Assembly: GCA_013397795.1 (NCBI GenBank)
Contig: VZTJ01002466.1
Location: forward strand, 1,294,522-1,358,521
Origin: Orthonyx spaldingii
Taxonomy: Eukaryota; Chordata; Aves; Passeriformes; Orthonychidae
Length of the DNA stretch: 64,000 nucleotides
Direction: 5' to 3'
Shown here: positions 13,966 to 27,000 of the stretch, piece by piece
Layout of the letters: each line of letters begins with the position of its first letter
Position numbering within the stretch: the first letter of the stretch is position 1
The notes under the pieces: model-generated
The model's database searches: none
Seen by the model: only the letters and a program-made list of their open reading frames with translations
What the model was told of the DNA's origin: nothing
Position numbers and translations under genes: made by a program

Positions 13966-14214
13966 TGTCGCTGTTGAGCCAATGTCGAAACAAGAGGTAC
14001 ACGAGAGCGGTTGCTAAGAAAAGGGAATTATTTATTTAAATGTAGTTTTTTATATACAAAATGAACGCTTACTGGGATTGGCTACGGCCCTCCACCTCCT
14101 GGGGTTGGTTGGCCCCAGACCTTCCCGCCTGTTCCAAGGGAGTTTTGAACACTTTATCTTGTTTACATAAACAGATAGATTTTCCCATGAGAAACGAGGT
14201 TCTGTGCTGTCACA
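13966..14214 (-). mobile_element. Short solo LTR, copy 1 (249 bp)
   Basis: This is the same family as the element at 63284-63532, with which it aligns end to end at roughly 85% identity by eye and has the same length. It begins TG and ends CA. On the minus strand it reads CCAAT (14077-14081), then a TATATAAAA box near 14050, then AATAAA (14031-14036), which is the promoter-to-poly(A) order of an LTR. The flanking 6-mers GATTGA and GATTCT match at four of six positions, so the target duplication has decayed. No viral internal region lies next to it. Confidence 0.8.
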
Positions 14215-17200
14215 GATTCTTACAGTAGCCCTATACTTCATGTCCAAGACATGGGGTATTTTTGGCAAGCAGACCATTTTCCATTCTTTCCCAGCTCTCC
14301 ACTTATGGTAACATCTCTCTGGAGGTACCTATAATCTAGATAGGTACAGAGTGCCTTCCTTGCATGACATAGGAATTCCTGACAGTTTCACAACATTCTA
14401 ATTAATCAAGTGTCAGTACTGTCTATGTGCAAGATTCTCAGCTTTCCTGCTCAAATAACTTGACAAATCCCCATCTGTCATACAAGAAAATTATTTGGCT
14501 TTCTCTTTCAAAACTGAAGGCCTTATTCACAGATCTTCTTTTATCTTTCCCTTAATTTATAACAGATCAAGCTGACATAATTCAAGTCACAAGTAATTTC
14601 ACAAATGACCAACTTTATATTTTATTTGTAGCATATTTTATTATGCACCCAAAACAAGCTAAATAACATCACCCCTTTCTGATTCAGGGAACATTATACA
14701 ACAAGATGTGTTAACTACCAAATTATCAAATCTCAGAATTTCTAAGGCTCATCATTGTAAGTAGGACTTTTTTCCCAACTCTTATCAGGAAAGGCAAAAA
14801 TATCAGTCATGCAGTTTTCAAATGTATTTCCTAACACCATTAGAAATCTGAAAAAAATTGATACAGATTTCAGTATTGCCCCACAATAACTTATTTTACT
14901 GTTTTAAGATAGGTTTACTTTTGATTCAAACCTATTCCACTAAAGCCACACTACCTTTTTGTTTGTTTATGCCTGATCATATTCTGAGTGTGTTGCACTC
15001 TCCATCTGCCTTAACAGTGTATAAATAATGGGGTTTGCATATGGCACACATCTCAGTGCCAACAAGTGGTACCAATAGGATTCTTATTTCACCATGTTCC
15101 TCTTGCCCTCCACTTGTCTAGTTTCATTTCCCCCACCAGCTCAACTTCCTCCCTTGTGTTACTAGGCTGTGGTGTTGATGTATAAATATTTGGTTTCTCA
15201 CTGACTACGCCCAGTCTCTGAGATGACATGTGGTTTCTTCAGTACCTGTACTGTTCCCTGTTTTGATCTGTATATTCCTTTTGTTGACTTTCTGTCCACT
15301 GATCATATTCCTTTGCATTTTGTTGTATACTTATTTACTTGATTTAGGCTCTTGGTGAGTAAATACCGAGCCTTGAGCCTTCATACAAGTCTTTCTTTCT
15401 TCCTCAGTTTAAAGTCCATATTTCTCATTATCATTGCAGAGATTTCTCCTGGTAATTGGATTAAAGATTATTTGAAGTAGGTCACCCATTAGGTTTTTAT
15501 CTTTTTTTTATGTGGCCTACCACAGAACAGTTCATGATCAGTAATATAACAGGCAGAAGTGTAACATATCAGCTCTCCACGAGTGCTGAAGTTACTGGCA
15601 GAAAAGCACTGTGGTGGCAAGGAGTTTATAAGGCTCAGATATGACCATAGAATATCCAGTTCCAATGTTCAGGCTGCTTCCTGAAAAATCATTTTTAGAC
15701 ATGTGCCCAATCTCATTTTTTAAGTCTACTTTAAAGCATTTTGCAGTCTCATAGTTATACTTCCTCCAAAATTTCCGGGTCATTAATTCTTGTAGTACTT
15801 CCTCTACATCATAGAAAATTCTTCTTCTATTAATATGCTTCAGTTTTTGCAGACTCTTATCACTCTTCCCTCTGAGCTATCATTTCACTTTTTCCTTCCA
15901 AGTCCAGGCCATAATAATCTTGCTGCCATGCCTTACTCTAGGAATTTTGCAGTTTGTGTGAGCCTTACCAAACATGCAATATGTAAAAATAATGCTGAAT
16001 ATTTTTTCCACTGTCATATCTATGATTTACAGCCTCATTACTGAATGAAGCCATGGAATTGTAACTCTTCATACTGGCAGCTGACTCAAGCACTGTTTGA
16101 TTTGTTCTCCCAGATTTAGTCATGCTTTGTTTCTTACAGTGCAATGCACCTTTTGGGTATGAGAAAAGATCTTTTTGTATGATGCCCCTGTGTAGTACAT
16201 CGCAAAATGATACCTTGATACATTAGGGGGACCACAAGCATTAACCAGAAAAGAACATACAGTGACCACAGCACAATATCTTGTATGAATGTAGAGCATC
16301 ACATACTTTTTTTTTTTTCCCTTGAGTTAGTTTCTTTTCAATTCCTTGACATGGAAAAAGGTAGCAAAGGTGGCTTTGTACCTACACAGTACAAAGAATT
16401 TTGAACAGTTTGTTACTGTGCAATTATCCAAGGTTTCTAAATTTGCGCTTCAAATCTCAAAGCCTGTTCTTATCATGAAGTTCTAAATAATTATAATAAT
16501 GAAAGCTCAAACACAAATATTAGGTATCTTAATGAAAAGTCAACACTGGTGAGAGAAAATTGCCTTTAGCAGCATTTGGCAAAGATCATTTGGCTCAGAA
16601 AAAGAGGGCTTGTGGACTTGTATTAACCTCCAACTGCAGTGCTGATTTACAGATTAAATGTTCCAAGTTTCTTAGTCTCAGAAAAAAAAGACTACAAATA
16701 GCAATTAATTTTCCTTTGCAAGGCATTGGAAGAGAGAGAGAGTATTAGAAAAGCCCTCTTTGTCCTTTTCTCACACAGCATTTTTTGTTATAAATTTCCT
16801 TGCAGTTCTGTTACTGTGCACCCAGACCTGGAAGTCACATTCTAAGATACTCACCAGGAAGTGTGTGGTCATCATCTGGGAAAATACAAATGTAGCATTT
16901 TGAGTTTATTGTCTTCCAAACAAGTCCAACTTCTGCTTCATGGACATGAAAACAGGCGTCACATGTGCCTCTCTGTGAATGGGATAAAAGGGATTAGGAA
17001 TCCTTCAAAAGCTCTACGTGGAATCTCTACATGGTGGAGAGTTGGGTTTTTTCCTTCTTTTTTTCCCTTTTTAACTAAGAGGTACTCTTTTGACTTACAA
17101 GTAATGATATGGAAGCCCAATAATCTAATCTAATTATGGTTTGATGTGAGCAATAAAAATGAGTAGCAGAGAGGAGGTAAAGAGTTGTGGAAAAGAGAGA

Positions 17201-18928
17201 GAGAAAAAAAACTGAAAAAGAAGAAATGTAGGAGAATAAGAGAAGGGAAAGAAAAAGCAAGGGGAGAAAGAGTATAAAATATTTCCAGTGACTTTTAATA
17301 CTGGAGTACATTTAGGTACAAATAACTGTGCAACAGATACCAGAGCTATGCACTATGAGCACTATTGTATATTTGACTTATTTTGGTATGAGGGTGTACA
17401 ACTCCCCCTTGAAAATACTTCAGGCAATCCAAAGGAAACACTGGCTGCTCACAAAAATCCTAAGAAATCTGGAGAAGTTCCAAGATTTTTCTTTTATCTT
17501 TGCCCACCATTTTGAGACAAACTCTATCAAAGGAGAATGAAATCTGGCTCATTTCCTTTGCCTGGATGTTTCAGAACCTTGCAAGAATATTTTCTTTATC
17601 TTCCTCCATTCAACAATCTAACATCTAGCTTTTTTTTTTTTAAAAAGTACTTTTAGATCATGTTATTACAGAGAATAAAAGCACTAAAAAAATGACAAAG
17701 CATAGCTAAAAGAGAATGGAAAATTCTATATATGGGGTTTCACTAATAGCTCAAGTATCCTTCTACATCTCCCTTTAGATGGATGCCTGGCAGGACTCAG
17801 TTTCATTTCAATACCGTAGGTCAGAAAAACATTTTATTATAGCAAAGAAAGGGGAAGAAAAGAGGGAGAGACAAGACTGGCTACGTTGGGAATTGCCTTC
17901 TAGTGAGGAAAGAAAATCCTGAAATAAATATGTTTTAATGCTCAGAGATTGGTAATAAAACATGTAGTCCTATAATTTTAGATTATTGCTTGGGTTCCAG
18001 GCCAATCTTATGTAGGTAGGAGCTGGTGAGTTAGTAGCTACTATGTGTATAGCTCCACCTATTAAAGTCATGTAACTATACCTATTTTAAAAATCATATT
18101 TTTAGGTCTGTTAAATTTTTAAATGAATTTTTTTCTGGGTGTTTGCTGTGTAAAGTAACTTTAGGTTTTGGAAAATTTCAACCAGAATACTTGGGTGTTT
18201 TCAGAGCATAAAATTAGAAAAATCTAGTGTTTTATTCCAATATCCATACTTCTGACATGGTTTTTCCCCCCCAATTCTTATAACACCCACGTGCTTTACA
18301 GTCTTACACGGGAGTGGTTGTTGCATCAGGAGTATGCCATATTCCAATCCTATGAGTGCTGCTAAAATTTTAAGAGTAGCTGACTCCCATATACACCCAG
18401 TGGCTCTTTGCAGCCATGATTATCAAATATGCCACCTCCACAAGGTATGCCCAAGCACAGGGCTAAGCACAACTGTCCCTAACACTGCCAAAATCCATAT
18501 AGCCACACAAACTCCAGGGAAATAAAGAAGCTGTCAGAGTTATGGAGAGGACGAGAGCTGACCTGTATGCAAGTGGACTGCAAAAAGAAGCATGTGGAAA
18601 GACCTGGCAGGGAGAGAAGACCTGGGCTGACTCACTAAGGGAGAAGGACAGAAAGCAAGAGGGAGATTGCAGTGCAGAACAGAAGGAATAGAAAAGCTCA
18701 GCTCTGTGTTGAAATAAATAAATATTGCAGCTGTGTCCACACTGATACCATTTCTCTCCTGCCAGAAGCGATGTCCCACTGGATGTACAGTAAATGCCTT
18801 CCAGAAATATGGTCACTCTACAGTACAGCCTCACTGTCAGATACCACTCCCTCATTTTCCCTCTAGCAATCATCTGGTTGTAAGCATCAGCCAGGACTGT
18901 TAATGCAAAGACTGTGATAACAACTCAG
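14215..18928. other. Intergenic DNA, no gene recognised
   Basis: No exon, RNA gene or named repeat is supportable here. The stretch includes a purine-rich tract on the plus strand at about 17155-17275 (long GA/AAAG runs) and several poly(T) runs such as the one near 16305. Open frames up to 136 codons (minus strand, 18463-18873) look like chance. Confidence 0.55.
17155..17275 (+). repeat. Purine-rich low-complexity tract
   Basis: About 120 bp are dominated by A and G on the plus strand, with GAGAGAGA, AAAAAAAA and GAAAAAG runs. It is simple sequence with no coding signal. Confidence 0.7.
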
Positions 18929-19288
18929 CTGGAGAAGAAAAGGTTCCAGGGGGACCCCACAGAGACTTTCCAGTATTTAAAAGGAGTTTATAAAAAATAG
19001 GGAATGACATTTTACAGGCAGATAATGATAACAAAATGGTTTGAAACTAAAAGAGGAGAGATTTGGATTAGTTGTTAGGAACAGGTTCCATACTCAGAAG
19101 GTGGTGAGGCATTGGAACAGGCTGTCCAGAAAACTTATGGATGCCCCATTCCTGGAAGTGTTTGAAGACAAGTTGAATGGGGTCTGAGCAACTTGGTCTA
19201 GTGAAAGGTCTCCCTGCCCGTGACAGGGTATCAGAATTAGATGATCTTTAAGTTCCCTTCCAACCCAAGCTTTTCTATGATTCTATGA
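18929..19288 (+). mobile_element. CR1 LINE 3' fragment
   Basis: The sequence follows the CR1 3' region in order: CTGGAGAAGA at the start, the GGAACAGG...GTCCAGA segment, a GATGATCTTTAAG segment, CCCTTCCAACCC, and a terminal TTCTATGATTCTATGA repeat at 19273-19288. That octamer-like tail marks the true 3' end. It is 5'-truncated, as most CR1 copies are, with no intact reading frame. Confidence 0.9.
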
Positions 19289-22200
19289 AAACGAGGAAAT
19301 ACCAGCATTCATTGGCGTATATTCATAAATCAGTCTTGATGCATCAGCTCCTTCTATGCATGAAGAAATCACCTTCACAATTTCACAATTAATGCTTTAT
19401 TCAGCATCCATGCTACAAAACACTCTGGGAAGGCAGGACAGCTCTGAAGTAAAAGTGACTGCTCTGTTGGTAGCACCCATAATCCTCACAGAGACTGGGA
19501 GTTATACAGCAGTTAGACTAAGGGCCTGCAGCAGAAAAAGGTGTGCTCAGGGTTGAGAATTAAAGGCTAAACTCAATTCCTCTCTCTGCCTCATGTTTTC
19601 TGCCTGAAACTGGAGACATGGCTTGAACTAATATTTTATTTTTTTTAAAAAAGTGAAGTCTGCATGTTAACCTCTGGGTGTCTGAACTGCCACTGCAGCT
19701 CCAGTAAAAAAATAATCTCATGGGCTCACAGCTGCAAGTGAAGTTTGAGAGAGCTACCTTTTGAAAGTATGAAATTCAGTTTACTCCTACACATTCTTAA
19801 ACAAGATTTCCTGCATGTTTCAGATTTGTCAGAACTAAACAGTCTCGAATCAAGCTAATTGTTTCTTTTAACCATAAAACCTCCTGGAGGTGATAAGATT
19901 TGCTTGTCTCAGGGGCCTTTGTGAAGACAAACTGCTTTTGAAGCATTCAGGCACTATAGAAAAGCACAAGTCATCCCGAAGCACATCTTTGGTCATCAGA
20001 CACAGCCCTAAACACCAAACATAGAATAATGAGGCATAAACAAAACACTGAAAAGATGCTTGTTAAGTGAACAGCACTGTGTATGTCATGCAGTAAGCAT
20101 CTTTGGGGTCCTGGGAGCATTAGGAGAGAAAGGAGCATGTGATAAAGAAAATGAGAATTGAAATCAGATGTATAAAGATACTTCATGTCTATATAATTAT
20201 CAGCTTATTTCCTTTTCTATTTAATTTCACATGACTTCTTGGGATACTTAGTGGGGCACCTTGGGATATCTATCATCAGATTAAAGACAGTGACAGTGGG
20301 GAAACCAGAAATAAGCAACAGGGAGAGAGAGTGATGAGTTTTAAACTATTGAGATAAGCATATTCACATATGACTAGTAAGGAGAGAAATTAATAAAAAA
20401 CACCCCCAAACCCCTCCATTTTCCCTGGAATTTCTGGATTATTTACCAAGCTCACATTTAAGCAAAAGAACCTATCCCAGTCAAACTGGCTGTGTCCTCT
20501 AAGAACCTCTACTGACAAGATAGAATTGAATGGGCACCACTTTCACATGTTGGAGCATCTCACACCAACAAACTTCTTATCCCCTCCCTCTAGAATAAAG
20601 TACAATCTCTTGCTAAGGGGCTAAAACTGCTCTGCCCGCACATGACCATCTCCAAGCAAGTCTAGAAAATTCTGCTGTGATTTTCTCTTCCAAACACCAA
20701 TTTCACTCTGAGGCACCACTGCAGTGTAGAGCAGCAGAGGCCCTTTCAAATGAAAATGCCACTTTAATACCTCAGCTACAGTATTTTTAGACAGTATCTG
20801 GGCTCTTAAAAAAAATAATTCCAGTAAACATATTCCTCCTGTACTACTAAGTGGGAGGAAATCCTTGACAAAGAAATAAACCTATGCCTGAAAACTCCAG
20901 GAGCTCACTGTGGAAGATTTTCCACTCCTGTTCCACAGTGGACATTTTCCAGTTCCAGCCTCCTGTATCAACTGGGGAAGGTCCTGATACAATTAGCAGG
21001 AAGCTTAATCTTAGGGAGTCACAAGGAGATAGAGACAGCAGATCACATGTGCCAAGAGAGAAACAGAGAGAGAAACAAAGGAAGGCTCTGTGGACTATTA
21101 ATTTTATCTGATTGCACAGCAGCTGATAGTTGCTACAGCAGATTGTAACAGAACTATCTTAAGATGACAATAGGAAATTATGCCAAACTGGGAAAACCCT
21201 AGGTTCTGCAGGTGTTTTAAATGTTTTTCCCCTTATTTAGCATCCACTAAAGGTAGATCAGTCAAGTTACATATTGGTGACAACCGCCCAAAACACAACT
21301 AGTAAAGACTCCTATGATTCTCATATACATGGATTTTAAAAAAAAAAAATCCTAAGGGCATATATAAAAATCTGAAGTTTTAAAGGAATGGAGAAATTAA
21401 GTTAGAGGACCATCTAATGTAATATCTTAAGTGAGCAAAATGTGGCAGTCTAATAGGGAAGAGAAGAATACCGAGCAACATATATTCTTTCAAGTACCAA
21501 GAATCAAGCAATCCAGCTATCTATCTGTTCTACTTATAGAGTTCAATATTACTGATCTAATGCTGTTTCTACAGTACTGTTCAAGGGAGCAGGATTTCTT
21601 TTCTTAATTAAAAATCCCTTCACATTCCAAGCTACCAATCCAGCATTATTCATCAGAAATTTAATTAACATAATAGCCTTTAATAGTGAAGTTCACTTTC
21701 CTATTAGGTTTACTTTTCATTCTAGCAATATTTCTTTTTTTTTTTTTAATTTTCTGATCACTATGTTCCAAGCAGCACCAGTTTTGTCTCTTTAAGAAAC
21801 ATGAACTTTATTTTAGTACCCTTCATATTTTATAGCTAATTAATCATGGGATTTTGCTGTTACCTTTTGATTGGCATGAAGTAAACTAACTTAAGATGCT
21901 GTTTGGCATTCATATCAGATATACTGCATAATTTACATCTCAACTTTAAAACTACCAAGTAAAATATAAACCACATTAATTTCATTTTCTCCATCCACCA
22001 GTTTTACACAGCAATATCTAGTCAGTGTTTATTATATAGGTGCTTATAATGGATAACAATTGCTATTTATTTGGCAGTCCATCATCATCAGTTCACTCTA
22101 ACTGCAAGCTACATTTAAGGATAAATTTGTCACTGCAATACAGTAACTGATTGAAAGCATATTGTTTTGACAATAGTTTATTTCAGATGAATATGTGTGA

Positions 22201-23520
22201 GAATTTAAGGAGGAAGAACATGGTGACTTGGAATCTGATCAGAATTCTGGGTCCTGCTCTTAAATGCAAAGCAATGTTCATTGCTTATTTACAGCAAGTT
22301 AATCACCTGCATTCTGTGTGCAGCTGATTTAATCCTGGCTAAAACCAGATGCACAGCCAGATGGGCAAAAAAAAAAAGGAGACTCCTTCTCAGAGTCACG
22401 GGCAGGATGCAGAGAATGAAATTAGGTTCAGTGTTAGTCATCTGCACACCAAAACTTCACTGTCCATTATTGAACAGCTCCTTATTCATGGGTGGTGATT
22501 GCTACACTTCCATGGCACAAACCTCCTCTTCCCAGTCACGCCCTAAGCTGTTTTTCTCACCCAGGAAATAAACCACAAGCAGGTTGCTTTGCTGCTTTTC
22601 TGGTTTCAACAGTACCTTATTTTGTAATGCATTATATAATTACTGCTTCTTTCTGGTCTGTTCCCGTAATGATTTTTAAAAAAATAAAAATATTTCCAAA
22701 ACAAGTTGATGATGCATTGAGTGGAAAAAGAGGAGAAAATATGTAAGAAACATGTGATTATTTTCTCAAGTGTTAAAGATCCTAACTGGTCTTTTTCCAT
22801 GGCAAATTATTTTAAAATAAAGTTTACTTTGAAGAAATACAAAACCAGCCCCCAGACACATGTGTAGACATCTTTGTACCTGCACTCCCTATGCTATTTT
22901 TTTCCAGGTGCTTTCTGTGCCTTCTTGTAGACTTGCTTGTTTTTGGCTTGCGTCAGCAGGATTAAAGCATGTGGTACCCTCCCTGCCACAAAACCCAGAG
23001 TGATTTAACTCATGCTTTGCTCTTTCAATTGCTCTGTGTCTAAACACCAGCCAAATGTGATCGATCAATGCCTAGAAAAATTGAATCTTAGATGATTAGC
23101 ATGCAAACGTCTGTGGAGATAGTAGGCATACTACATTTTAAAGCAAAAGTGAATAAATGCAGAAAACACATTGCTGATGTCTTTCAGATAAAGTTGGTGT
23201 ACAGGGGAGACAAGATTTGAGAGAGCTTGATCCAGTGAATTCATATTTTAAGAGTTCCTGGTTGCCAAAATAGCATCTATGTGTTAATTAGGACCTCTCT
23301 GTTGTTATTTTTAATCTTGACATGCCTGCAGTTAAATGCCAGGCAGATACCATACAACTGTGAGCAGTTGCAACTTCTTTTCAAGGTTTTACAGGTGTTT
23401 GGTTCATCTGATTTTGTGTAAAAGCAAACAGCAAAGGGTGTTTAAAAATACAAAAGTAAGAATAAAGTAAGAGTTTGAAAGAATAATTTCATTACAAATT
23501 TTATGTATATTTTAAGATTA
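19289..23520. other. Intergenic DNA, no gene recognised
   Basis: AT-rich sequence with poly(A)/poly(T) runs (for example near 21333 and 21730). I see no coding exon with splice sites, no RNA gene and no recognisable repeat family. Confidence 0.55.
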
Positions 23521-24050
23521 AGCTGAAGCCCAAAACGCTCCTGTTTGCTGCAGCAGGAGCTGCCTTTGCAAGCAGCAAAGTAAAACCAAAGGCAACCCAG
23601 CAAGCTGAGGCATGTTATTTCTTAGGAGCTGGTTATGGTGATCCTGTAAGAGCAGCATTAATAACTGAGCAGTTATTAATGCAGCTGCCTCTGCCTGCTG
23701 TGACGCTGAGCAAACCTCCTACTTAGTAGCTCCACACTCAGTCCCAGGAACGTTTACAGTGCCAGCAGATCAGAGCACCCCGAGACAGCAGTGGCCTGCT
23801 GGCTCCAAGGGCGCATAACACAGTTTTCCAGAGATGGAGGAGACAGTTTTCAAGCAATTTAAATTAAGGGAATCAGCGTTTCTAAGTTACCAAGCACCGA
23901 GCCTGGGGAATTCCCTGCTGTTCCGTTTCCATACTGTAACTCTTAGCGGCTTCGAGACAGTCACGAGCCATTCCACAAGTGCTTAGGCTGAGATTTACCT
24001 GAAACTGAGACCTACAACAAGCACTGCCCGAATTCCTCTTGAGCACATTA
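23521..24050. other. Higher-complexity non-repeat block, possible regulatory element
   Basis: This block has a visibly higher G+C content and richer sequence than the AT-rich DNA on both sides. It resembles none of the CR1 or LTR families in the window and lacks a long open frame. It contains several CAGCTG-type E-box words and a perfect 12-bp palindrome at 23655-23682. A conserved non-coding element is one reading; an old unrecognised repeat is another. Function is inference only. Confidence 0.35.
23655..23682. repeat. Perfect 12-bp inverted repeat, 4-bp loop
   Basis: The left arm GCATTAATAACT (23655-23666) and right arm AGTTATTAATGC (23671-23682) are exact reverse complements around GAGC. 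The ATTAAT words resemble homeodomain or HNF1-like half-sites, but no factor can be assigned from sequence alone. Confidence 0.9.
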
Positions 24051-27000
24051 TGACTATAGCAAACAGAATTTTTTTTTGTTGCAGGATAGTTATGTTAGTG
24101 AAACAACAAATCAACAGCAGTATTTAAAAATCAGCACCTATGTTCTCCTTACAGCCATTTTACTTTTTTTTTTCATAAACCTAGCCTTGCCTCACTCTAA
24201 TTTTTATATTTTCAAGTGACAAGGGTATATCATTGTCCATTTGCACACAAATCATATGGACAGCATGCAGGCAGGATTTTTTTCAATTTACCCAATGGGA
24301 TTTGTTTATCTGTTTGTTTGTTCAGATTTATATCAAATGACTACTGCAGGCCTAATATTTCATAAACAAGAAAATCTGTCTCTTCTGTTAAACAGCACAC
24401 ACAGCAATGTGCTCTCACACACATAGCTTCCTATTATAAACTTTTCCAATAAAATAACATGTACATAGAAATAGATACAATACTGATATCTTTTGATGAC
24501 TTCAGGTAAAAAACTTCAGTTAAGAAGTTTCCAAAAATTCAGAGAAAATACCTTTGACTGTATAGTTATAACAAAAATAATTTTGAAATAGACAACATGA
24601 TAATAGGCAACCTTATATTTCTGTCATATCAACATTTAAAGATCTTTAAAGCTTACTATCTATGATTTATCTATTGTGATACAAAGTTGCTTTTTCATAA
24701 AGTTTGTATAACAAAAAAGTGTTTGGACTTTCATTATGGAGTTATTCTGTACCAATTTTAAAATTATTTTTCCAAGCAAAAACAACCTGGAAAAGTCCTT
24801 TGAGAAAGAGGAGTTCTTTCTTTCTTAAAGGGCATTCTTCAATTTACTAAAAAAAAAAATATATATTTACTGGTTTGTTAAATTGTTCTCTTTCCTAGTT
24901 AGTGTGCATGAATAATACCAGCATGTCATACAAACCACGTATTTACTCAGGTTATTTTCTGCCAGTAGACAAACAGACCCCAACAACAGTCATTCAGCCT
25001 CACATTCTCCAAGCTTACTCAGAAGATAACCAGACACATCTGGAAAAGACAAGACAGTTAACTGACTCAGTGAAAATTATCAGATTTCCAAAAATTGTCT
25101 CCCTGATGTAATAAAATGTCTTTAAAAGAACAAATGAGTCATGTTGCTATAGCAGGACAACATTTGCGTGGATTGTAGCTATGTAGTATAATCATGGAAA
25201 ATCTTGTGGCAGGGGGATAATCATCCTCATGTAACCCATGCATGCAGGCTTTGCTGTTATCTCAGTCTAGCTCCTCACAATCCAAGGCTTCCCTTGGCTT
25301 CCCTTGTTGTGAACTACCACACTCGGTATTGGATAAATTCCTTCACTCACACACACGTCATCTCTGGCCAGGTTTATTCCACCCAGAAAGACCGATACTG
25401 AAGCCACAGTGTGCTGCAATTCCTTTGGCACTTTCAAATGCTTACTTCTCTGATGCTACACTTAGTAAAGAAACACCTGTAGAAAGTGGTGTCAATCATT
25501 TAGAAGACAACACTTTCACCTTCTCCCATCGAGTATTACGACCGAAAGAAAGAAGAAGAGATATTTACACCTTTCTTTTCCAGGAAACATCACTTCCCAC
25601 TGAAAAACAGGATGCAGGCAGGAGGGTTATGTCTGTTTTCACTGATAAATGTCTGGCCCTTCTTTTCTCTGAGACCTGAAAAGACAGAGCACTGATTCAC
25701 CATTACCCAAGAAATGTATGCCTACAAAGAATCAGATCAAAACAGACTCATACAAAGCAAGAAGCATTCAGGAAGGTCTCAGCTCAAGGCTGTGACTGCC
25801 AACAATCTTATCCCAGTTTTTTGATTCCATGTAGACCTGTGGCTTGTGTCACTAAAGTGATTTTGGTTCCTACTACTGAATATGCTCAGAAAGTCCAATT
25901 ACAAAATTCACTAAAATCACAAGAGTTTAAAGGGTGATCAGATTTCTTACCATTGATGGGAAATATTGATTTTACTGTTCACTCAAAACTGAACACTAGG
26001 ATTATTTTTATTAAGAGGAAGTAATAATTAATAAGGCGTAGGCTCACTCCTGAGCAAGTCTAAATGTCAGATTTCCTTTCAGAGGAATGCATGCCAAAAA
26101 TTCCACCCCACTGAGCCAGAATCCTGACTGAAAGGGCAAATGGGCCTCTGAACTCCAGAATGGGATTTCTAACCAGGAATTTCAGGTTTTCATGTACCTC
26201 AGGGAATGACTAAGGTAGAATTCCGAGCCCAGAAAAAAAAAGGCCAGATTTAAGATTTCCTTCTCTACTGGCCTCTATCATTCTGCCTTAAACAACCAGA
26301 CTGAGTTCTAGCCCAATTGTCCATGTATTGCAAGACGCTTAATGTCCATATGTTCCTTTTTTATCTAAGACTTCTCTTATTAGCTTCCAAGATGTTCAGC
26401 AATTTTGACAGCCCAAGAGACTAAGAAATCCCAGGGCATGAATTAGGAATGTAACTGTTAGTACTGGGACAGCTGTGTGCAAAATATATGTGGGAAAATC
26501 CCTCATAACAAGCATGCACCAAAGTCTCTCTTCCTTCTGACAGAAACAGTGAATTGATTGCCTTGTTTGGAAGCACATATTCTCTCAGAATCTGTAAAGC
26601 AGAGTGTTGAAAGTCAAGAGTGTCTCATTTGCACCTTCATAATGTTCAGATGTTGGATGGCAAGGAAAAAAGCACTTCTGCATTCCAAGTTCACCAGGCA
26701 AGACCACTACAATCATAATAAAAACATGACAAAAACCTGTATTCTTCCTTCATGTGTAGCTAACATTTACTCCAAAAGATTTCATTGGAATGAGAAGTTC
26801 CCTTGCATGCACCTCTGATGCCAGTCTGAGGAGCATTACATCCTAGTCTCATGACGAGTGGGTTCTTCCTCTTTATGCCTTTGAGAAGGAAAAAAAATGC
26901 ATTCCTGAGCTTTTTCAGCATTCATGCAATACTCTGTTTCCTTCTTCTATATCCACAATTAGTGGCAATTTCAGATGAGAAGTCAAATAACATCACTAGA

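Noticed and set aside
18463..18873. 136-codon minus-strand open frame
   Set aside because: No family resemblance or splice context; low-complexity Ser/Leu-rich translation typical of chance frames.
25242..25679. 145-codon plus-strand open frame
   Set aside because: No recognisable domain, no convincing splice or promoter context and no family resemblance; length is within chance for 64 kb read in six frames.
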